In this document: positions 16,376 through 23,857 of the stretch, in pieces
Layout of the letters: the number at the start of each line of letters is the position of its first letter
Numbering within the stretch: the stretch's first letter is position 1
NCBI GenBank assembly: GCA_014804425.1
Contig: JAAUZV010000008.1
Span: forward strand, 28,313-64,734
Length of the DNA stretch: 36,422 nt
Direction: 5' to 3'
Origin: Lachnospiraceae bacterium
GTDB lineage: Bacteria; Bacillota; Clostridia; Lachnospirales; Lachnospiraceae
Position numbers and translations under genes: made by a program
The notes under the pieces: generated by a model
Seen by the model: only the letters and a program-made list of their open reading frames with translations
The model's database searches: none
Told to the model about the DNA's origin: nothing

Positions 16376-16437
16376 ACTATACCCAATCAATAAAAAAAGC
16401 ACATCCCGTCAACCAAAAGTTATTTTCGGTGAACGAA
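16376..16437 (-). promoter_or_regulatory. Exporter promoter with LytTR-type direct repeats
   Basis: On the minus strand TTCGTTCAC (16429-16437) and TTGGTTGAC (16408-16416) are 9-bp direct repeats exactly 21 bases apart, the arrangement known for AgrA/LytTR-domain binding. They sit just upstream of a weak -35 (ATGTGC, 16399-16404), 17-base spacer and TATAGT -10 (16376-16381). A poor -35 with repeats adjoining it is the usual layout of a LytTR-activated promoter. Confidence 0.7.
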
Positions 16438-16493
16438 ATGCGCTAAAGTTCATTCTATAGGGCGAACACCCGACATGAAATAAGTTGCCGGAA

Positions 16494-17150
16494 TTATTGC
16501 AGTGGAATCAACAGTTCCGCTGTAAATCCGCCGTCCTCGCTATCCGCCGAGAAAAGACCGCCGTACTTTTTCACAAGGCTTTCCACCCGTACAAGGCCAA
16601 GACCATGCTGCGCCCCTTTGGCGGACGAAAAAAAGTTTCTGCGCTTATCGCGCTTCTTTCCGGCGGCGTTGGTGAATGCAAGATAAAGCTGGGTATTCTT
16701 CTGCCCGATATAGATACGAAGGAATCGATCCTCCCGCGGCAGCCTTTTATTCTCCTCAATGGCGTTGTCCAGCAGATTCCCGATGATGGCGCACATATCC
16801 ACATCAGTAACCGGCGTCCCCTCCGGAATTTTTGCCTTAGCATTGACCGCAATATCATTCTGCGCCGCAATATTCATCTTTCCGTTCAGAATCGCATCGA
16901 TCATGACCCTGCCTGTCTTAATCGTGGTATCCACCTGTGTGAGATCATGATTTAACTCACGCAGATATTCGTTCACTTCCTCATACTTGCCCAGTGCCAT
17001 ACTTGCCTGCAATGCCTGAATGTGGTTGTGATAATCATGCCTCCACCCCCGCATCTTCGTATACATCGACTCCACCTCGTCGCAATATTTCTGAAGCAGG
17101 TCGCTCTGATAGTCCTCAATCCGCCTGTCAATCCATTTTTGTAGAAACAT
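16494..17150 (-). CDS. GHKL-type sensor kinase without membrane domain
   Basis: A 218-residue kinase core. An N-terminal coiled-coil-like helix leads straight into the phospho-acceptor motif WRHDYHNH, with H38 as the likely phosphorylated residue (AgrC/CitA-type dimerisation helix). The GHKL ATPase follows: N-box GNLLDNAIEE with N129, and a G-box ending GLGLVRVESLVKKYGG. AgrC-like kinases normally carry 5-7 membrane helices before this point; here there are none, and the regulator stop lies 24 bases upstream, so no lost segment can be hidden in frame. GAGG lies five bases before the ATG. The signal must come from a partner or the cytoplasm. It forms an operon with the LytTR regulator. Confidence 0.88.
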   Translation of the reverse strand: MFLQKWIDRRIEDYQSDLLQKYCDEVESMYTKMRGWRHDYHNHIQALQASMALGKYEEVNEYLRELNHDLTQVDTTIKTGRVMIDAILNGKMNIAAQNDIAVNAKAKIPEGTPVTDVDMCAIIGNLLDNAIEENKRLPREDRFLRIYIGQKNTQLYLAFTNAAGKKRDKRRNFFSSAKGAQHGLGLVRVESLVKKYGGLFSADSEDGGFTAELLIPLQ

Positions 17151-17174
17151 AAATACCTCATATATTAAAATATA

Positions 17175-17876
17175 TTAAAACAATCGTATCATTTCTTTTC
17201 CGATCTTTTCTGCCATCCCACGGCTGATAGGAACTTCCTCACCGTTTTTTAGCAGCACACTGCTGCCCCCAATCCTTGTGATGTGGCATAGGTTGACGCA
17301 GAACGAGCGCTGGCATTTGAAAAAAAATTCGTCAAGCGCTTCTACCGTCTCGGCAAAAGACTGCTTCATCCGGTAATTTTCTGCGAAAGTGTGAATCACG
17401 ACATACTGCTTTTGCGCTTCAACATAAAGAATCTGCGAAAGAGGCACGAAATCCGTCCTGCGGTCATAAGTCACGCACAGTCTCTTTTCCGTTTTCGCAA
17501 GATGAGCGGCTGCCTTATGAAGCACCTCATGCAGCTTTTCAGAAGAAACCGGCTTCATGAGATAGTGCAGCGCAGCGACCTCATACCCTTCTGCAACAAA
17601 ATCAGGATATCCGGTAATAAAGATAATCTGAACCGCATCGTTCCCCTGACGCACCTTCTTGGCAAGGTCAACGCCGTTCATCTCCTTCATTTCTATGTCA
17701 AGCAGGAGAATGTCAAAGTCCTGCTCCCCTTCGTATTGAAAAAGAAATGCCTCCGCAGACGGAAATGTGAAAATTCTCAGGGAATGCCCCGCAGATTCCG
17801 CCCAGTGTTCGACTAAAGCAGCCACATATTCCGTATCTGCGGAGTTGTCATCAATAATAGCTATCTTGTAATTCAT
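17175..17876 (-). CDS. LytTR-family response regulator
   Basis: A 233-residue regulator. The receiver domain covers residues 1-120: acidic pocket IIDDN (D9, D10), phospho-acceptor D60 in LLLD, and the switch lysine K108 in LMKPVS. The C-terminal LytTR DNA-binding domain covers about 135-233 (FVPLSQILYVEAQKQYVVIH, CQRSFCVNL, ending MAEKIGKEMI). The ATG at 17876 is chosen because AGGTGG lies three bases before it and the receiver begins directly after. Such regulators bind pairs of ~9-bp repeats about 21 bases apart, and this spacing is present upstream of the exporter genes. It is co-transcribed with the GHKL kinase and lies 79 bases after the lipoprotein genes, which may belong to the same module. 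Confidence 0.93.
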   Translation of the reverse strand: MNYKIAIIDDNSADTEYVAALVEHWAESAGHSLRIFTFPSAEAFLFQYEGEQDFDILLLDIEMKEMNGVDLAKKVRQGNDAVQIIFITGYPDFVAEGYEVAALHYLMKPVSSEKLHEVLHKAAAHLAKTEKRLCVTYDRRTDFVPLSQILYVEAQKQYVVIHTFAENYRMKQSFAETVEALDEFFFKCQRSFCVNLCHITRIGGSSVLLKNGEEVPISRGMAEKIGKEMIRLF

Positions 17877-17955
17877 ATGCCACCTGCCTATATCCCTTGC
17901 AATCATAACACAAAACCTGATGAATTATGAAAATTAATTCACGCCGGGCTGAGCC

Positions 17956-19071
17956 TCACTCATAAACATACTCCTCCCTGCTTGTCATCTGCAGCACGCC
18001 GTCGTTCAGCTCCCATATTTCCAAAAAATAGTGGACGCCATCTTTACGGACCTCCGTAACCGGAATTTCCCTGCGGACCAGGACAAGCGTACCATTCGAA
18101 TCAAGGAACGGACTTATCGGGATTTGTTCTCCCTCCTGCGGCACCCAAACCTCCAGTTCCGGGTACTCCCAGCCCAAGATATTATTCCAGTCTTCAATCT
18201 CCCGCCGATCCATCCACAGATCTCCGTTTTCATCCGGCCGAAAATAGTCCGTCGCGTACCGACCCATACTGTCCCATTTATAGTCGCAGGCGACCTCCCC
18301 GGCCTCCGGATCCAGCTTCGCGCCCTGAAGTATGCCGATATAACGATACTGTTCTTCCTCCTCGTCCCATGTCCAATAATAATAGGGAATGGTGTTGTTG
18401 GGCGCCCACCCGAATAAGCCGAAATCCGCATTCCCGTCAAAATTGAGATCCAAGACCTCTACGGTATCTTCTATCGACCAACAGTCCGTGTATCTCATAT
18501 CCTCCGACAACGTATTGATTTCGTCAACCGTCAGTTCTTCACTAATTCCGGGCATAATCCTTTCTATATACTCCTCCGAGAACAAATCTCTTTCATGCGC
18601 CACGATTCCCTCAGCCACAAAAACCGTCTGAATCAGCATATCCCCATCGTAAACCCGAACCTCGCTGACTCCGTAATGACGTTCTCTTCGCTTTTTCCCC
18701 ACGACCTCAAGCGTGAATGTCCTGCCGTCCGCAAGGTGCACTTCCCTCGTCAAAAGAACATGATCCTCCCACTCTGAGGCATCCTCCTGTGCCATAGCGT
18801 CGTCATGATTTTCGGCTTCGGGATCCCCCTCTGAGGACAGCGCCGTATCGGGAATATCGTCTTCCTCAGGTACATTCTGCGCCCCTGCTCCATGATTTCC
18901 CGCTTCGGAATCTTCCTCTGAGGACAGCATTATCTCGCCCGCATTTTCCTCAGAACTCCCTTGCTCCACAGCCGAATTTACCGTCACGTTTTCAGACTGT
19001 CCCTTGGCACTCCCGCATCCGGCACAAAGCAATAAAAACAATAACATAAACGACAGTATAAAACGTCTCAT
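17956..19071 (-). CDS. Acidic lipoprotein with calcium-loop-like motifs (paralog A)
   Basis: A 371-residue lipoprotein. The signal peptide MRRFILSFMLLFLLLCAGC ends in a lipobox with acylated C19. Residues 20-105 form an acidic, probably disordered linker with an internal duplication (the LSSE...PEAENH-type unit appears twice, 29 codons apart). The folded part contains two acidic loops: LDLNFDGNADFGLFG and RPDENGDLWMDRRE, both fitting DxNxDGxxD / DxNGDxxxD calcium-binding patterns. These resemble XAC2610/VCBS-like proteins, but I cannot confirm membership. It is a clear paralog of the lipoprotein 138 bases upstream: many blocks are the same, for example GDMLIQTVF and IPYYYW. GGAGG lies six bases before the ATG. 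A role at the outer face of the membrane, possibly as a sensor or inhibitor, is inference. Confidence 0.8.
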   Translation of the reverse strand: MRRFILSFMLLFLLLCAGCGSAKGQSENVTVNSAVEQGSSEENAGEIMLSSEEDSEAGNHGAGAQNVPEEDDIPDTALSSEGDPEAENHDDAMAQEDASEWEDHVLLTREVHLADGRTFTLEVVGKKRRERHYGVSEVRVYDGDMLIQTVFVAEGIVAHERDLFSEEYIERIMPGISEELTVDEINTLSEDMRYTDCWSIEDTVEVLDLNFDGNADFGLFGWAPNNTIPYYYWTWDEEEEQYRYIGILQGAKLDPEAGEVACDYKWDSMGRYATDYFRPDENGDLWMDRREIEDWNNILGWEYPELEVWVPQEGEQIPISPFLDSNGTLVLVRREIPVTEVRKDGVHYFLEIWELNDGVLQMTSREEYVYE

Positions 19072-19112
19072 GATACTCCTCCGTTTGAAACCAGTAGGTG
19101 AAGTTTCTTTTA

Positions 19113-19220
19113 CTATTGCCCCACAAATCTCTGTTTAATCTGCTTATCCGTCACATAAAATCCGTATCCTAACCATGCTAACCCAATACCGGTTCCGATG
19201 ATGAAGTGCCTAAAAAACAT
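19113..19220 (-). CDS. 35-residue single-pass membrane microprotein
   Basis: A short open frame between the two paralogous lipoproteins. The ATG at 19220 overlaps the last codons of the upstream lipoprotein (11 bases), with GGGAG four bases before it, so coupled translation is plausible. The sequence starts MFFRHFIIGTGIGLAWLGYG, giving one membrane helix (about residues 5-23) with GxGxG and G...G spacing suited to helix packing, followed by a charged tail with VTDKQIKQRF. The stop is 41 bases before the next lipoprotein gene, and the reading frame fills most of the 138-base gap. It could be a small regulatory subunit for the lipoproteins or the membrane-less kinase. It could also be a chance ORF; the hydrophobic, glycine-patterned composition argues for real coding. 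Confidence 0.5.
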   Translation of the reverse strand: MFFRHFIIGTGIGLAWLGYGFYVTDKQIKQRFVGQ

Positions 19221-20277
19221 ACGGCTCCCGGCTCGTCAGCTTTAACTCGCCGCCCTCAAGCTCCCATATTTCCCAAAAATAAGAAGCGTCTCCATCGTCA
19301 TAAACCTCTTTTACAAGAATCTCCCTTTGAATCAAGACGAACGAATCCTTCCAATAGGCGGGTACTGACCTTGGCGAAAACTTCTCTCCCTCCCGCGGCA
19401 CCCAAACCTCCTGCATCGGTCCCGAATCAGACACACGACTCTCCATCAAATCCATTGGCGACCATACAATTTCCCGCCGATCCATCCACAAATCCCCGTT
19501 TTCATCAGGCCTGTAATAATCGCTCCCCCACGAGTCCGCATTTAATCTATACTCACTGCTGAGCTCTCCCTCCTCCGGGTGCAGCCTCACACCTTGCATC
19601 GTGCCGATATAACAGTACTGCTCTTCCTCCTCATCCCATGCCCAATAATAATAGGGAATATTATTATTGGGCACCCATCCAAACAGACCGAAATCCGCAT
19701 TCCCGTTAAAATTCAAATCCAAAATCTCTATTGTGTCCTCAATCGACCAACACGCCGTATATTTCATATCCTCCGGCAGGCTATCAATTTCATCAGCTGA
19801 AAGCTCTTCACCGATGTCCGACAAAAATTGTTCCAGATACTCCAAATATTCTTCAGAACAATAATCCCACAAAGACTGATCCGAGAAATTGTCCCTTTCG
19901 TTCTCTACATTTCCCTCCGCCGTAAAAACCGTCTGAATCAGCATATCCCCATCGTAGACCCGGACTTCGTAAACGCCATAGCTCTCAAATACTTCATCCA
20001 CCCTTTTCCCTACGACTTCGAGCGTCAAAATCCTGCCGTCCGCAAGAGGTGCTTCCACCGTTAAAAGAACATGATTCTCTGACTCCGGATCAAAAGCCTC
20101 ATCCCCCGGCATTTGGTCGGCCTCATTCTCCCCTGCGCCAGAGTTCTCCGATGTTAATATGGCATCCTTTCCTTCCCCCACATTGGCAGGCGTATGGTCT
20201 TTTGCCCCGGAAGCGTTCCCACATCCGGTACAAAGCGCCAAAAGCAATACAGTCAGTGACAACAGGAATCGTTTCAT
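19210..20277 (-). CDS. Lipoprotein with calcium-loop-like motifs (paralog B)
   Basis: A 355-residue lipoprotein, first gene of the set. Signal peptide and lipobox LCTGC give acylated C19. An acidic linker of about 50 residues leads to a domain shared with the downstream paralog: ADGRILTLEVVGK, YDGDMLIQTVF, then the acidic loops LDLNFNGNADFGLFG and RPDENGDLWMDRRE. In the first loop one Asp of paralog A is replaced by Asn (FNGN for FDGN), so calcium affinity may differ. It also carries an insert around QSLWDYCSEEYLEYLEQFLSD not present in A. The ribosome site and start context (GGGGGAGTATC ATG) nearly match those of A, supporting a tandem duplication. Function unknown; extracytoplasmic. The upstream region holds GGAAC-N-GTTCC repeats. 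Confidence 0.8.
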   Translation of the reverse strand: MKRFLLSLTVLLLALCTGCGNASGAKDHTPANVGEGKDAILTSENSGAGENEADQMPGDEAFDPESENHVLLTVEAPLADGRILTLEVVGKRVDEVFESYGVYEVRVYDGDMLIQTVFTAEGNVENERDNFSDQSLWDYCSEEYLEYLEQFLSDIGEELSADEIDSLPEDMKYTACWSIEDTIEILDLNFNGNADFGLFGWVPNNNIPYYYWAWDEEEEQYCYIGTMQGVRLHPEEGELSSEYRLNADSWGSDYYRPDENGDLWMDRREIVWSPMDLMESRVSDSGPMQEVWVPREGEKFSPRSVPAYWKDSFVLIQREILVKEVYDDGDASYFWEIWELEGGELKLTSREPYVF

Positions 20278-20328
20278 GATACTCCCCCGTTCTAATCCTA
20301 TGCGTGACGATCATTTCATTTTGACTAC

Positions 20329-20412
20329 GGAACTGTTCCCAACCAAAAGTCCCATCTACACATAATAAATGGAACTGTTCAGAGCCGGTGTTTGACTCTG
20401 AACAGTTCCATT
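20329..20412. repeat. GGAAC-N-GTTCC dyads and long hairpin upstream of lipoprotein B
   Basis: GGAACTGTTCC (20329-20339) is an 11-bp palindrome. Its core GGAACTGTTC recurs at 20371-20380, and in reverse at 20400-20409. The last two copies lie in a perfect 17-bp inverted repeat (20368-20384 with 20396-20412, 11-nt loop). The hairpin may end the permease transcript (its stop is at 20531); the repeated dyads could also be an operator for the lipoprotein operon. The rest of the 20278-20530 gap shows nothing else I can name. Confidence 0.5.
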
Positions 20413-20530
20413 GTAGCAACCGTTGACATGCTTGTCCATACATACGCTTTATCTTTTACCTCATAAACCATAGAAACCGTAACAAGTTCAGCCAAAGGCC
20501 GGACGGTTACCACAGAACTTCATAACACTT

Positions 20531-22879
20531 CTACTCGCCCGAGATCAACGTTCTGGGCGCAATCTTCTTAATCCGCAGCGACATGAGGCAGGCCGCCGCA
20601 AACGCAAACAAAATCAGAGCGGCTCCCGCAATGATAATAAAGAGAGGCGGAACCGTAAACATACATTTGACAATCCCAAGACCGCTCAAAAATACCGCCA
20701 GAAGCGGATTGATGATCTGTGTACAGATGACCATTCCCACCAGCGTAAAAAGAATGATCGGCGGCATAAAACTGAACGCTGTCTGCAGGATCAGCTGCCG
20801 TGTGGTATAACCCAATGCCTTTAAGATGCCGTAATCCCGCTTTTTGCTGTTTAGAAGCGTCCTCACCAACAGATACATCACAAAGACTACAACGATCCCG
20901 CTTACAATCAATATCGCGGTCACGATGATCGTCATCAGCGAAACATACACGCTGCCTGAACCCTCTATGACCGACATGATATTTAACGTCGTATTGATAT
21001 CCCTGCCGAACTGCTCGCATACCCCGGCGTTAAAATCGTCAATGTCCGTGTCGTCCGTCAGATTCAGATAATAACTCACATCCTGAGAGCTTCCGATCCT
21101 TTCATATCCCTCACGGGTTATGGCACAATCCTTTCCGAGCTGGTTGGTCGTCTGCACATAGCCCGTGATCAGATAGCTCTCTTCATTTCCTTCCGTTTTC
21201 AGGAGAATCTCATCTCCCACCTTAAGATCGTTTTCTTTTGCATATTTCGCCCCGACTGCAACCTCATTGTCATAGATCGGGAAGCGCCCTTCAATGATGA
21301 TACTCTGATTATTTAACTTTGAAAAATCATCGGATATGGTTGCAATCAACGACGTTCCGCCTGTGTGCTGAAGCGCCACGGCAGCAGTGTACTCATACAA
21401 TTTTTCTACCCGGCTGTCCCCGTGCATAGCCGCTAAAAATTCATCCTCCCTGCTCCGGTTTACATTGATGCAGGAATCCGCAACCTCCCCCGCGATCAGA
21501 TCAATAAACGGCTGCATATTGATGATCATATTCTCAAACATGACGCCGGAAAATACAAGGATCAGCGACAGGACCAACATGGTCACGCCGACCGTGATAT
21601 TCTGCTTTACCCTCGAACAGGCGGTTTTCATCGCGAGCGCGGCATGCAGGGGCAGACACGTTTTATCAAGCGCAACTTTGTTTTTCTTAAAATTGTGCGT
21701 CGTAACACCCTGGCGGATTGCGGTGATCGGTTCGATCTTCTTCATTTTTTTTGCGGACAGCCACACCGCCAATGCGACAATCACGAAAATCAAACCGAGG
21801 GTGATCAGACACGGCAGCAAAAGAAACCGCATCTGATATGGGATGCCCGTCTGCGCGATCATCATGCTGTTTATCATCGGAAAAATGCAGTAGGAAAGCC
21901 CTACGCCGAAAGCGGCCGTCACAACACAGACACCCGAAAACTGCATGATCAAAGAGAATACCAATTGTCTGCCCGTATATCCCATCGCTTTTAACGCCCC
22001 TAAGTTCTGCATGTTCTCCTGAATGTCATTCATCACGTTAGAGGAAATGACGACCACGCCGATCAGCAGTACAAAAAATGCCATTGCGCTCATGATCCCT
22101 GCACAGATCATTTGTGAAATGTACCGTGATGTCGTGACCATTCCGTAATGATTGCTTAACCACAAAACATCGGAAAATTCTTCCGAAATCCTGTCATTCA
22201 GCGACGCCTCCGCCTCCTCGCTCTTCATTTTGTCCCTGATACGAACCGAGACAAACGTCGCTCTCATCGCGCTCCCATTTTCAGAAAGCTCCTGAAATTG
22301 ATCCTTTGTCAACAAAAATGACAACATTCCGCAATTGTGCGTACCCGCCATCGTATTGTTAAAAAAGCCACAGATCGGATATTGGAAGGTTTCGCTGCCA
22401 ATCGTAAGCTCTATCTGATCGCCCACGCAATATTGATCTCCCATCCCATAAATCATGGGGAGATAGATACCGCTTTGAAGTCCGCCCTCCTCGGTGATCT
22501 CAAACCTTCCCACATCCCGTGAAAGCGACGCCTCCTTTTCCAAAAAAACAAAAGCAGACATGATTTCTCCGCCTCCGTAAGCAAGCGAACCGGGCATCTC
22601 AAGCGCGTCTGACACGGAAAATCCCGTCACCTCCCCGTCATTTTCCAATATATCGTTCAAAAATTCCCTGAACGCTTCGTTATCGGTATACGCTGCGATG
22701 GTAACATGACCATCGTTTAATTTCTCATGAGAGCGGTCAAAATTTTTCTTATAATCCATGGCAAGCATCAGCCACAGATTCATCAATACGGACGAGATCA
22801 GCACAAGCACGATGATCGCCGCAGTCTGCCCCTTCGTCCTGCGGATATTCGACCGGACAAGTAACATGGTTCTATTCAT
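20531..22879 (-). CDS. ABC transporter permease, FtsX/MacB-like
   Basis: A 782-residue permease with a duplicated plan: one N-terminal helix, a ~200-residue extracytoplasmic domain, three helices with an FtsX-type segment (MNDIQENMQNLGALKAMGYT), a second single helix, another outer domain and three final helices (KKRDYGILKALGYTTRQL). This 8-helix layout differs from the 10-helix BceB type. The ATG at 22879 follows the ATPase stop by one base. Permeases of this kind use ATP energy for mechanical work on envelope substrates or for antibiotic and peptide resistance. The two-component system and MATE gene upstream suggest a response to an antimicrobial. Substrate not predictable. Confidence 0.9.
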   Translation of the reverse strand: MNRTMLLVRSNIRRTKGQTAAIIVLVLISSVLMNLWLMLAMDYKKNFDRSHEKLNDGHVTIAAYTDNEAFREFLNDILENDGEVTGFSVSDALEMPGSLAYGGGEIMSAFVFLEKEASLSRDVGRFEITEEGGLQSGIYLPMIYGMGDQYCVGDQIELTIGSETFQYPICGFFNNTMAGTHNCGMLSFLLTKDQFQELSENGSAMRATFVSVRIRDKMKSEEAEASLNDRISEEFSDVLWLSNHYGMVTTSRYISQMICAGIMSAMAFFVLLIGVVVISSNVMNDIQENMQNLGALKAMGYTGRQLVFSLIMQFSGVCVVTAAFGVGLSYCIFPMINSMMIAQTGIPYQMRFLLLPCLITLGLIFVIVALAVWLSAKKMKKIEPITAIRQGVTTHNFKKNKVALDKTCLPLHAALAMKTACSRVKQNITVGVTMLVLSLILVFSGVMFENMIINMQPFIDLIAGEVADSCINVNRSREDEFLAAMHGDSRVEKLYEYTAAVALQHTGGTSLIATISDDFSKLNNQSIIIEGRFPIYDNEVAVGAKYAKENDLKVGDEILLKTEGNEESYLITGYVQTTNQLGKDCAITREGYERIGSSQDVSYYLNLTDDTDIDDFNAGVCEQFGRDINTTLNIMSVIEGSGSVYVSLMTIIVTAILIVSGIVVVFVMYLLVRTLLNSKKRDYGILKALGYTTRQLILQTAFSFMPPIILFTLVGMVICTQIINPLLAVFLSGLGIVKCMFTVPPLFIIIAGAALILFAFAAACLMSLRIKKIAPRTLISGE

Positions 22880-22880
22880 A

Positions 22881-23639
22881 CTACCACCCCATTTCCGCAA
22901 GAAACGCCGACAGCTTCTCATGCCGCGCCTTATCGTTCGGTTTGTATGTTCCCAAGTCGCACTCCCCCATCACGACGCCATCCTGAATATATAGGATGCG
23001 GTTTCCCCTTCTCGCCGAGCGCATATCGTGCGTCACCATCACAACGCTTTGTCCCGACTCGTTAAACCTTGTCAGCGTGTCTAACACGTCCAGTCCCGCC
23101 TTTGAATTGAGCGCGCCCGTCGGCTCGTCGGCAAACAAAATCTCAGGAGAATTGATGAGCGCACGGACGATCCCCGCGCGCTGCGCCTCCCCGCCCGAAA
23201 TCTGCGTTGGGAATTTTCTCTGCGTCTCCTCGGGAATCCCCACCGCCGCAAACAGCTCTTTGGCGCGTGAGACGACTGCTTTTTTATCCTTGCTCACAAG
23301 CAGTCCCGCCGCAAGCACGTTATCCAAAACGCTCATGGAATCGATCAAATAGATTTGCTGAAAAACGAATCCGCAATGCTCCTTCCGAAACACCGCGAGC
23401 CGGTCAGATTCGAAATCTGATATGATTGCTTCACCGAACGAGATCGTTCCCAACGTCGGTGTGTCCATCCCCGAAAGCGCGTACAACAGCGTGGATTTTC
23501 CCGCTCCGGACGCACCCATAATGACTGTGAAATCTCCCTTGTAAATCTCAAGATCCATGTTTCTCAGAACGTGCTGCATCGCTCCCTTATTGGAAAAGCT
23601 TTTGCTGAGACGCTCAGTTCTTATCAATGTCTCTTTCAT
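22881..23639 (-). CDS. ABC transporter ATP-binding protein (LolD/MacB type)
   Basis: A 252-residue ATPase with Walker A GASGAGKST, Q-loop FVFQQIYLID, signature ISGGEAQRAGIVRAL, Walker B ILFADEPTGALN and H-loop VMVTHD. The DEPTGAL(N/D) stretch is typical of ATPases that serve FtsX-like permeases. It is coupled to the permease gene (one base between). Upstream, after 72 bases, lie four phased TTAA boxes that may bind the OmpR-type regulator encoded upstream; no clean -10/-35 pair was found. Together with the permease it forms an exporter or mechanotransmission complex at the membrane. Confidence 0.95.
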   Translation of the reverse strand: MKETLIRTERLSKSFSNKGAMQHVLRNMDLEIYKGDFTVIMGASGAGKSTLLYALSGMDTPTLGTISFGEAIISDFESDRLAVFRKEHCGFVFQQIYLIDSMSVLDNVLAAGLLVSKDKKAVVSRAKELFAAVGIPEETQRKFPTQISGGEAQRAGIVRALINSPEILFADEPTGALNSKAGLDVLDTLTRFNESGQSVVMVTHDMRSARRGNRILYIQDGVVMGECDLGTYKPNDKARHEKLSAFLAEMGW

Positions 23640-23711
23640 GATAAATACCCATGCCTTTCTTTGACCTGTAAACCCATGCCCTTTTCACGTTCCATTTTGC
23701 CCGACATAAGC

Positions 23712-23747
23712 TTAACTGTCTTTAAGCAATCCTTAAAGATTCCTTAA
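23712..23747 (-). promoter_or_regulatory. Four helically phased TTAA boxes before the ABC operon
   Basis: TTAA cores start at 23712, 23722, 23733 and 23744, so the spacings are 10, 11 and 11 bases, one per helical turn. On the minus strand the copies read roughly TTAAGG, TTAAGG, TTAAAG, TTAAGC. Direct repeats with this phasing are typical of OmpR-family regulator sites. The regulator and kinase are encoded just upstream, so autonomous control of the ABC genes is a fair inference. Confidence 0.5.
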
Positions 23748-23794
23748 ATCTCATATTTTTCTACACAAAATAATTCTTTCAATATGAGGATTTC

Positions 23795-23857
23795 ATGGTG
23801 ATTTTGACCGTGGCTTTGCTGATTGTAGCAATTCTGAATCTGAAAAACAAGAAATAG
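23795..23857 (+). CDS. 20-residue hydrophobic peptide ORF (tentative)
   Basis: ATG at 23795, stop TAG at 23855. The product is a run of hydrophobic residues (VILTVALLIVAILNL) ending in KNKK, a typical mini membrane helix with a basic tail. GAGGA lies four bases before the start, which is a usable though tight ribosome site. It is one of very few plus-strand frames in this region and converges on the histidine kinase; its stop codon lies in the left arm of a palindrome whose right arm holds the kinase stop. Possible roles are a small membrane regulator or a toxin-like peptide. No clear promoter was found upstream, so it may be fortuitous. Confidence 0.35.
   Translation: MVILTVALLIVAILNLKNKK

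Noticed and set aside
15886..16446. A 186-residue plus-strand frame opposite the exporter gene and promoter
   Set aside because: Opposes a clear ABC membrane domain, has no ribosome site and has a His/Arg/Gln-rich unnatural composition.
20320..20360. A LytTR-type site upstream of lipoprotein B, from the shared string aaccaaaagt
   Set aside because: Only one half-site is present; the position 21 bases away does not match the motif.
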